Source: Biomphalaria glabrata
Taxonomy: Eukaryota > Mollusca > Gastropoda > Planorbidae
NCBI RefSeq assembly: GCF_947242115.1
Contig: NC_074718.1
Coordinates: forward strand, 44,326,699-44,390,698
Direction: 5' to 3'
DNA length: 64,000 nucleotides
Part shown: piece by piece, positions 48,038 through 56,582 of the stretch
Position numbering within the stretch: the first letter of the stretch is position 1
Layout: each line of letters begins with the position of its first letter
Notes under the pieces: model-generated
What the model was told of the DNA's origin: nothing
Seen by the model: only the letters and a program-made list of their open reading frames with translations
The model's database searches: none
Position numbers and translations under genes: made by a program

Positions 48038-48654
48038 ATGAATCCTACTTGTTCTCCCCCCCCCCCTCTTTTTTTTTTTCGCCTCTAAAATTACGTGGGG
48101 TAACTCTAGTCCGTCCGACTTGCAGAAATAAAAGAGTGATCTTTCCTTTACTTGGTGTCCAAACTCTTGACTCATGAAGAGTTTTATATATTTATAGAAG
48201 ATGGTGTAAGGGGAGAGAACCAAGCAGAGACATTGAAAAACTAAAACGGAGATGAACTTGAAACACCTTGCGAAAACCACCTACCCCGGTACCAATGTTG
48301 CAAGGCAGGCACTTGATTAGAATCAGCAGGGAAAAAGAGGAAAGTGGGCAGGCCCAAACAAACTTGGAAGAGGTCATTATCAGCGAAGCTGAGGATACTG
48401 GAATGACAAAAGCTGATGAAAACAGCTGCTTAAATTGAATTTGGTGGAGAGGTGTGGTCGTGGCTTTTGCTCAGTGGCGTAACATCCATGGCGCGAAGGG
48501 GTTCATTAAACCCGGGCCCACGACCATTAAGGGGCCCACAGCGTGTGGCGTAGCAGCAATGGCGCAAAGGGGTTGATTGCACTTGGGCCCACGGCTCTTG
48601 ACCAGTTGGGATGACACTAAAGTGAGGAATAAATATATGTCTTCTTTATCTTAT

Positions 48655-49040
48655 CTTATATAATACAGACGTTACTTCAAAAAAAGAAGATGATTACCTC
48701 CTACGCGTCATGCATTTAGTCATGGATATTAACCAATGACTCAAACTCTGAAGTCACTGGTCCTCCTGACTAGCTCAGGCAACCCATTCCATGCTCTAAT
48801 AGCACTAGGGAAGAAGGAATATTTGTACAAATTTGTCCTATCATATGGGACGAGGAACGTGCCTCTATCTTTGTGTTTTTCAGAGTATTTTATTAAATTT
48901 TGTTTTTGTATTTGAAGATTATGCTTCAGTGTTTTATGTATAATTGCTACTTTACTTTTAAGTCTTCTGTCCTGAAGGCTTTCTAAATTTAGTGATTTTA
49001 CTAAAGGTGTTACTCTAGTAAAATGTTAAATGTATAGATC
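48655..49040 (-). mobile_element. LINE 3' end nested in the hAT-like element
   Basis: Same family and orientation as 43010-43400, with shared phrases ATTCCATGCTCTAATAGCAC, TTTGTACAAATTTGTCCTA and AGTCTTCTGTCCTGAAGGCT. It lies just inside the left end of the 5.5-kb element, so it landed there afterwards or was carried along. Confidence 0.8.
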
Positions 49041-49528
49041 TGAAAAGCTCCTACAAAATATCTTAAACGCTGCACGAAACTTTATACTAGTTTTAAAACA
49101 ATAAACCGTGTTTTCAGCTAGAGTTAATGCACGAACGGCATGGATTACTGTAATGTAAAAATCTGCTTTCCATCAGGTTAATTGTAAAGGTGGCTAGCCC
49201 TTACTGTACATTTGAGGGGACTATTGTTGCCATTGATAGTATTATTATTAATGGGAAAGGGGGGGGGGGAGAGATAGAGAGAGTTTGGTTTAGAAAATAT
49301 TGATGTGTTATACAGGAAAATAAGGAAAGGGTCGGAGTAACAATACAATTTGGTCTATAGTTCTGTAGGGACTCTATAGGGAAAGCCCTGGTGATCACGA
49401 ATTAATATTTCGCCAATCAACTAATTATGCAATTTTTTCAAAGCTTTTTTTTGTTTCTTTTATTTGGCGTATTTAAAATACCTAATACAATCTTTTTGTT
49501 GACTCATCAATTACATCCATTCTTATAA

Positions 49529-49834
49529 GATATTTCATATAATATATGTTCATTTACAAAGTATCAAGATGAATTGTCTTACTATGGTACACTAGACGAC
49601 TTCTCTTCAAATAGTCGTGAGACGGCAATGTGCGCCTCAGGCCCTGTCTGCAGAACTGACGCTAAACGCCGCAAGTCCAGGATCAAGTCGTTCCTGGTCG
49701 AAATTTCCTGGCTGAAGGTGCCGTGGCCAACCGTAGTCACCGCCATGATCTACGGAGTGGTCACAGCTGTTCTAACCTGCCACGCCTACGCTCAGGTCTC
49801 CAGTGTTGTTAAAGAAACCTTCTCCTATTTGTAA
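49529..49834 (+). CDS. Coding-looking terminal exon, single membrane segment, unknown protein
   Basis: Frame open from 49529 to a stop at 49834. From about 49590 the codons are GC-richer than anything around. Around 80 residues: an acidic/Ser part (LSYYGTLDDFSSNSRE), a Cys pair, a basic patch (DAKRRKSRIKSF), then a hydrophobic span (PTVVTAMIYGVVTAVLTCHA) and a short tail ending SYL. This reads as the C-terminal exon of a membrane protein; AATAAA follows at 50004. The start is unknown: no ATG fits before residue about 34 of the frame, so a splice acceptor near 49528-49568 is likely. No upstream exon was found, and it lies inside the hAT-like element, so it may be a captured gene fragment. Confidence 0.45.
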   Translation, partial: DISYNICSFTKYQDELSYYGTLDDFSSNSRETAMCASGPVCRTDAKRRKSRIKSFLVEISWLKVPWPTVVTAMIYGVVTAVLTCHAYAQVSSVVKETFSYL

Positions 49835-50003
49835 ACAAGGAGAAGGAAGTGTACACTAGTAGCTAGCAATGTTTCATTACAGCTGCTCGCTTGCTTTGGC
49901 AAGGGAGGTAATCAGTACTGTTGAATGTTTTTTTTTTTTTTTTGTACTCATGTTATTATAGTGCCCTATTCAGTATAAGTACATAATTTAGACTTATTCA
50001 TTT

Positions 50004-50009
50004 AATAAA
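50004..50009 (+). terminator. Poly(A) signal after the captured exon
   Basis: AATAAA 170 bp after the stop of the 49529-49834 frame. Consistent with that frame being a genuine 3'-terminal exon with its UTR. Confidence 0.4.
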
Positions 50010-50128
50010 GTGCTATAAGTTCAAACCCCAAGATAGATATACGTCACAGCTAAATACCACTAGCTTACAATGACTTACATAATACTAAGATCTTCAAATA
50101 GTGAACATGCCGACCTAATATATAAATT

Positions 50129-50445
50129 GCTCTCTCTCTCTCTCTCTCTCTGCCTAAATTTAAATCTACCCCAAACTCTCTCTCTCTCTCTGCCTCAATC
50201 TCTCTCTCTCTCTCTGTCTCAATGTCTTTCTCTCTCTGCCAATCTCTTCCTCTCTCTTTGCCTCAATCTTTCTCTTTCTCAATTTTTCTCTTTCTCTCTC
50301 TCTCTCTCTCTTATCTCAATCTCTCTACCTCAATCTTTCTCTCTTTCTGTCTCAATCTTTCTCTTTCTGTATGTCTCAATCTCTCTAACTATTTCAATCT
50401 CTTTCTCTCTCTATCTCTCTCCTATCTCTCTCTCTCTCTCCAACA
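50129..50445. repeat. CT-rich simple-sequence tract
   Basis: Several pure (CT)n runs separated by CTGCCTCAATCT-like phrases that themselves repeat, i.e. a higher-order unit of about 30-45 bp. The overlapping Ser/Leu-rich open frames are artefacts of the composition. Confidence 0.93.
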
Positions 50446-50482
50446 AGTGATGGTAATTTTTCCTCTCTCCTACTTCGATACC

Positions 50483-51026
50483 TTCAAGGAAGTCCAGTAG
50501 GGCGTCGGCGCCGAAGGCGCCATTATCCCGTTGATGGTTAGAAAGGCTTTTATCCAACCACCAGGCCTGGACATGGGGCTCTTCACCCCTGTCCTGTCTG
50601 AGGGCACCCAACGGTAGGCGGCCATATCGGTTGACTGACTGGTAAAACCGGGCCGTGCCGTGTACACAGCGCGCCGTAACCGGTCCTGGCCCACTCGCTA
50701 TAAGTGGCCGGGAACAGCGCTAACTGCGGGGAGCTTGTCTCATATTCCTATACTGTAACCGCCACTATTCCGTGTAAGGGCCGCCACTCCAGCCACGGGT
50801 CTCTGATGACGGCCCCCTTTGTGGAACGGCGTGGCGGACTTTTTGGACTGGGTTCCGGGCGTTCTTTCCATCCCAACCTCGAGTGAGAGAAAAAAAAAAC
50901 AAAAGCTCACCCAAGGAAGCCCGGCCGGGCCTGGTTTGCTACTCGTACTTAGACTATCTAGTCTCCACCCACTAGACGTATCCACCGGAGGGCCACGCTG
51001 AGGCGACGGGTAGCGAATTCCTCCGG
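50483..51026. mobile_element. GC-rich 544-bp insert flanked by 14-bp direct repeats
   Basis: CCTACTTCGATACC stands at both 50469-50482 and 51027-51040. The DNA between is strikingly GC-rich (GGCGTCGGCGCCGAAGGCGC, CCGGCCGGGCCTGG) in an AT-rich window and has no conserved open frame. The direct repeats have the length of a LINE/SINE target duplication, but there is no A-tail or tRNA-like box. It may be the untranslated part of a retroelement or a short insertion of another kind. Confidence 0.55.
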
Positions 51027-52212
51027 CCTACTTCGATACCAGAAACCCGCACCAAAAGGCGCACTAGACTAAAAGAGGTGTATAAAGCTTGAAATTCTTC
51101 TCGAATGATTGCTTCATTTCTTCTGTTACAGGCTGTTGAAAAAAAGCAACATGAAACAAAACAATAGCATCCAATTTGTCTCTAAAGCACTTTGCTTGTA
51201 TTCAACACAAATATATAAGTTCTTAACATTTAAATGTACACGTTTACCATTATGGTCTCCCTGGACAGTCTGTCCGACGTTAAAGCGTGCTCGTTAGGCT
51301 GCATACTTGGTGTTTGCGTGGTAAGTTATTTTTTAGCTATGATAATTATGAAATAAATAATACAGGAAATATAAAACCAGAAAAACAAAAAAAATTCTGA
51401 GGTTTCCTTTAAAAAAAAAAACAGTGTTACATGTTCAAGTGTTTGTCTTATTGACAATTAAATAAAAATCCAATTTAAAAAAAAAAAAAGAGATTTAAAT
51501 TAACCAATGTCATTTTAATACCTTTTATCCGATCTTGTAAAATAGTGTAAGTCCTCATCACATTGTTTTGTCGTCTGCTGTAGTGTGTACAAAATTGTAA
51601 CAATAGAATTAAAAAAAAAAAGGAGATGAAATCTAAACAAACAAACAGATAATATTTAATATTAAGCAAGCAAATGAAACATTGTATGTTATATAGTTAG
51701 AGTGCTTGTATTATTACAACGAATGGTGAAACCGAATTAGAGAGCAGGTTTACAACAAAGATCTAAAAGCTAGAGAGATGTCTACGTTGATCATGGAATA
51801 CTGTCTTTCTCTGACCAATGCTTAGTATTTGGTTCATAGTTCTTAAAGAAAGTTAACACCATTATATTTATACAAAAACCTCTGACCAGGCTTTATTTAA
51901 AACTGCTATGAATATTGAAATTTGACAGGAAAACAAAGCCCCATAGATTGAAAACTGTAGGCATATAAGGTCAAGTCCTCGCCATTTGTTCTCTTCATGA
52001 GTGAGAGCACTCAAAACATACCAAAAGTTGATCAAATTAGAATATTTTTTAGTGATCTCCGATGTGGGAATACCCAAAGAAATAACAATTAGTGAGTCAT
52101 TTCTAGGTTTTCATATGTGTGAGAACTGCAGAATTGCCTGAACCAATGCTCCAAGTAATGAATAATCCCAATTTATTCGTAAATAAACTGCGAGGCTAAA
52201 GCTATACTATAC

Positions 52213-52446
52213 GGTAGGAAGCGTGGTCGAGAGGCCAAGTGCGCTTGAACACCTAGAAGGGGGCTCGAGGATCGACACCCGACTCGGGCAGAGTTGTGTT
52301 TACTGAGCGCCTAAAGGCAGCACGGAAAACCAACTCCTAGATACCCCCCCCCCCCCCCACCGGTCCACAAATGAGATTGGACCAAAAAGCGCTCTGAGCA
52401 TGCTATAAGCATGAAAGTAGCGCTATATAAAAGCTATAATAATATA
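52213..52446 (+). mobile_element. SINE family C, near full length
   Basis: Has the tRNA-like head GGAAGCGTGGTCGAGAGGCC with a B-box-like GGCTCGAGGATCGACACC, the body GCGCCTAAAGGCAGCACGG, an internal C-run, and the end GCATGAAAGTAGCGCTATAT plus AATAATA. Nested in the 5.5-kb hAT-like element. Confidence 0.9.
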
Positions 52447-54120
52447 CTGGTGTTTCCAATATGAGTGGATAGTACAATGGCCTTCGGGTAATGCTCACTG
52501 TGCTAACCACAACTTAAACTTGGTCTGAAATGATTCCGTCATTAAAGGCGTTGCAGATTTCAATGACTTGGTTCAAAATATGTTTGTGTTTTTTGCTCAC
52601 AACATCTCAGGAAGGACGCGTTTTGAATACAATAGGGAGAGCATAGGACACTCTAAAACTGTTGCCCCACAAGGTGGTTCTCAAAAACTGTTGCCCACAA
52701 GGTGGTCATCAAGGATTGATTCTCTAACACCAATGAGATTCAGATAGTTTGATGTCCTAAACCTGTTAACACAAATGACTTTGTGTTCCTCAAAGGAAAA
52801 AGAATGGTTGGAAACTGCAGCACTTAGAGGAAAATTAGAAATATTCGATAATGTTGTTCTGCGTTGTGTCAAAAATGTTTGAAAGTGAGCAGCAAGACCT
52901 AAACATAAAGCAGAGAGTCAACTGAAGAAGATCTAGATTGAAGTAAATCATTCGGGAAATGACTTTTAGGGAGTAATAAAGGAGGCTGGTGAAGTAGCTC
53001 GGTCTTTGGGTATTGATACAGTTGTTGTTTTTGCTCTACACCATTACGGAACATTGTAAGGAAATTAGATGAGCCAACCACTAATTACTGTGAAGAAATA
53101 ATTCAAATTCAAGAGAATACTTTCAAAATCAACGTATTTTACATAACTATCGTTTCACAATTACTTGACTGATTTCATTGACAAGGAAAAATTGCCATCA
53201 TGTTTGAGTCGTTAATGCCCAGTTTAATTTCAAGTGCAAACGACAATTATAACAAAAAAACAACAAAAAAACAACAACAACAAATAACATATGATGCCAC
53301 CATTCTCCTAGTCGTATTTGACCCAGATGATATTGCCATAGGATAAAAGAAGCTTTTCATAACGACATATCCAGTCAGTACGAGATTTGCTGCTTTTTTT
53401 TTATTTATCACAAACAGCTACATTTTGGCTGTTTTTATCATAGACAATAACATTTTATTATAAAGTTTTCCAAACATTTTCACAGCATGCATCTAATTTC
53501 TCACTTTGTCTGTATCACTGTGTTTAGTTTAGCGGCCATTTTCGGAATTTAGTTTGCTTCACTTGGTGTTCTTTCCAATGAGCGAGAAACAGCCAAAAGT
53601 TTAGAAATAGATGCACAGGTTACTGACTTCACTATTTGAAGGCCAGAAAAATGTTCCATGTATTTACTGTTAAATGATGGAAGTAGAATTAGATTATAGT
53701 TTGTATCAATATTTCAAAGTTTTCAACTAGAAGTGTTTTAGTACCATGTAAATGTGTAGAATGTAGTCTTAACTGAATGTAGTCCTAACCGAATGAAACG
53801 TAATGACATCGTTTCTAATTACTTATAAAAAGAAAGGTACACTACTTGCATTGGAATGTCTTTTGGTAAATGTACCGATACATTCAAATTACACAATTGT
53901 TTTGTCTCACTTTACATTCATCTTATTGGGTTAGGTGGAGGGGCCCACCAACATATTATTGAACCAGGTCCCAAGGGTACCTTGCTACGCCACTGCTTTT
54001 GCTACCCTGAGTACACAGGAATAATTCAAGTTCAAGATGAGGGCAGAACTCGACATTTCGATTATTTAGTGTCACATTGTGTGTTTGCAGTAGATTAGAT
54101 CATGGCCAGGTACTGTAAAA

Positions 54121-54294
54121 AATGTTTGTAAAATGTTTTACATGTTTCGGATGTTCCTTCAGAGTTGAAGATAGTTTACTTCCTAGTCCAAACCTCCCGC
54201 TGGACGACGGGGGATGGGAGCGGGCAGGGTTTGAACCCTGGACCATCGATAATTCTGAACAACAATCCAGCGCGCAAACCGCACGACCAGGCAG
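54121..54294 (-). mobile_element. SINE family B copy, inverted
   Basis: Reads, inverted, from GCCTGGTCGTGCGGTTTGCG through GGGTTCAAACCCTGCCCG to ACATGTAAAACATTTTACAA. It lacks the very start of the head. Just outside the right end of the hAT-like element. Confidence 0.88.
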
Positions 54295-54780
54295 AACAAT
54301 ATCGTTCAAAATATTTCCAAGCTGAAATTTTAGTCTGGACAAGATACAACTACATTTATCAGTCAAATATTTTCAACTAAATATAAAAAAAACAACAACA
54401 AACAAACAAGTTAACTAAACTAATTTAAACTTTACTTTTTTTCAATCTAAAAAACAAAACAAAAAAAAACTTAACTTTTAACATGTAAATAAAAGTTTCA
54501 GCTTTGTGCATAAAAATTTAACAAATACATTATTTTCAAGTACCTAGTAAACAATGCCCATTGCAAAAGTAGTACCATTTCTAAAACAATAGCCCAGAGA
54601 ATATCACATGGACTTCCTATGACAGTCTCTTTAACCAAACAATTAGGCCCTGCTACACAAAAGACCTGGTTGTGACCATTGGTCTTGGGTCCAAAAAGAA
54701 ACAACAACAACAAACAAGGTTACAAAGACAGTTTGTGTGGAAACACAAACTCAAAATTGGCCCCCGAAGTGGTCCACCTA

Positions 54781-54850
54781 GAGTCTTCACCAGGATTCGA
54801 ACACAGGACTTCCGGTTACAAGTGCTTTACCCCTCAGCCACAGCATCTCC
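54781..54850 (-). mobile_element. SINE family A head fragment
   Basis: Only the tRNA-like head and junction remain: inverted GGGGTAAAGCACTTGTAACC, TTCGAATCCTGGTGAAGACT. The body is absent. Confidence 0.7.
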
Positions 54851-55084
54851 ATATATTCATTTAGCGTACACTTATATTTTTAAAAATAATAATTATTAAC
54901 CTTATAAAATTGGAAATTAATAGCATGTTATACGTAGGCCCCTATAACGAGAAACTAAAAAAGATTTATTCTTCTTACAAAATTAGATAAACTGGCAACA
55001 CGGAAAAAAAAAAAATTCTTGACCTACAAATGACTTAAAAGACTTTCCCCTCGCAAATAAAAATTAATATCTCCATTGTCATAC

Positions 55085-55235
55085 GAACTAGACATAGATC
55101 TAGGCTTGTTTTAGATCTAAGTCTAGAAATAGATCTAAGTTAATCTAAGTCTAGATCTAGACTAATCTAGAGCTAGATATAGAATCTAGAGCTAGATATA
55201 GAATCTTGATATAGACATAGAATCTACTATATCTA
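55085..55235. repeat. AGATCT/TCTAGA cluster
   Basis: Dense run of TAGATCTA, TCTAGATC and CTAGAGCTAG words, of the kind also seen at 1700-2700, 4100-4330, 6360-8040 and 59640-61880. No gene signal. Confidence 0.8.
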
Positions 55236-55334
55236 GACTAGAACTCGTATGAATTTACACGTTTTATCTTAAAATGACTAAACCGATGCCAATGTTATGA
55301 TCATGAATTGTAGGCCTTTTGTTACCGGGTAATG

Positions 55335-55665
55335 GTGTACTTAAAACGGGACCTCAAATCAGTTAACATCAATACTGACCATTGGGAAGACATATCATTG
55401 ACATATGATATAGCTCTAGACCGCACCAGATGGAGAGAGACAGTGGCCAAAAAAACTGTGGACAGTGAAAGAACATGGGTCTCAGCCCAGGAAGAAAAAC
55501 GTACAATACGAAAAATGGCTAGCTCCTCTACCACCGAAGCAAAAGCCACCTTAACCTGCGATATTTGTGGACGGGAGTGTCTCTCCTAAATAGGGCTCCA
55601 CAGCCACACGAGGAAGTGTGCGAGATGAACCAGAGTCGTCCTACGACTGAAGGAGGCCAACAACA
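55335..55665 (+). mobile_element. LINE ORF2 C-terminal fragment, second copy
   Basis: Frame TYDIALDRTRWRETVAKKTV ... [10 protein letters not shown], stopping at 55589, followed by the rest of the zinc-knuckle and the same GTCGTCCTACGACTGAAGGAGG 3' end as at 12046-12420. It has a short internal duplication (ACATATCATTGACATATGATATAG) and a premature stop before the last His/Cys ligands. Confidence 0.88.
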
Positions 55666-55839
55666 GTGGTGTACTATGCTGTTCATATCCCATTCATTTC
55701 TTAATGTGATTCTATTGTTTACATAATAAATAATTCTGCACCCCTAACCTGTCAGAAGATAAGTTATTGCCTTAATAATTAAAATTTTGTACGAATTATC
55801 AATACATTTATAATATATATATATATATAAATATATCTA

Positions 55840-56375
55840 GATATGGGCCCTATTTAGTCTTATTTAGACTGTCAAGTGTCGGCCCCTATAATAAGGATAT
55901 GTCAAAACTGCGCGCTATAAAAGTACTTCGTTTTTTTTTAAACTTATAACTAAAACGATGTTCCTATCAAAATTCAGCATTCTATTAAATATATTTTATA
56001 ATGATCCATTGACACTTTTACCATTGTGACCTTAGATGCAAATTTTTTGTACCAATGCGTGAATCTATGAATGAAGCTCGAGTTAATAATGAAGAAGTCC
56101 ATGACCTTTTCAAAAAAAAGTTACCTCCCCTGAAGTTTTTCATTGAAAAGTGGTGTAATTTAAAAAAAAAATCTGCTTGCATATATAATTTTAAAATGGT
56201 TCACTTTCGGAAAAGAAAAAAGTAGCAGTTGCATCAGAACTTTGAATGATGTAAAATGATGTCCTATTTTCATTTTCTCTTCTAGTTTCTGAGATCTAAA
56301 CGGGACTGACGGACGGACAGACAAGCCACACAAAACTAATAGTGTCTTTTCCCCTATGGGGGGCCGCTATCAAAC
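55840..56375. mobile_element. Unclassified interspersed repeat
   Basis: Contains CTGACGGACGGACAGACAAG and TCTTTTCCCCTATGGGGGGCCG, phrases I associate with an abundant mollusc interspersed repeat. No coding frame, and the ends are uncertain. Confidence 0.35.
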
Positions 56376-56582
56376 TCCTACAGTTAAAGTACTTGATGTA
56401 CATCACTTACAGTGACTCACATAGATACTTAAATACTTATAATAGGCTTTACAATTTTTACAAACATAATACAATAATAATTTTTACATTTTAATGCCAT
56501 ATGTACAGTACATAAATGTGCAATTATGTCTTAGCTAAAGTTGTCTTAAAAAATGTAATATGAATGGAGCAATCATTTTCAA

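Larger units (their letters stand above)
48472..53995. mobile_element. 5.5-kb hAT-like element with perfect 8-bp target duplication
   Basis: Left end CAGTGGCGTAACATCCATGG, right end (inverted) CAGTGGCGTAGCAAGGTACC: ten identical terminal bases, then related subterminal phrases (GGTTCA, GGGCCC). CTTTTGCT abuts both ends (48464-48471 and 53996-54003). An 8-bp duplication with a CAGTG terminus is the hAT signature. A subterminal ~70-bp duplication follows the left end. Contents: a LINE tail, a coding-looking terminal exon with a poly(A) signal (49529-49834), a CT-rich tract, a GC-rich insert with its own direct repeats, and a SINE. I see no hAT transposase or hATC domain, so it appears non-autonomous. 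Confidence 0.75.

Noticed and set aside
50070-50500. Ser/Leu-rich open frames of 92-126 codons
   Set aside because: Translation of a CT-rich simple repeat; no start context or similarity.
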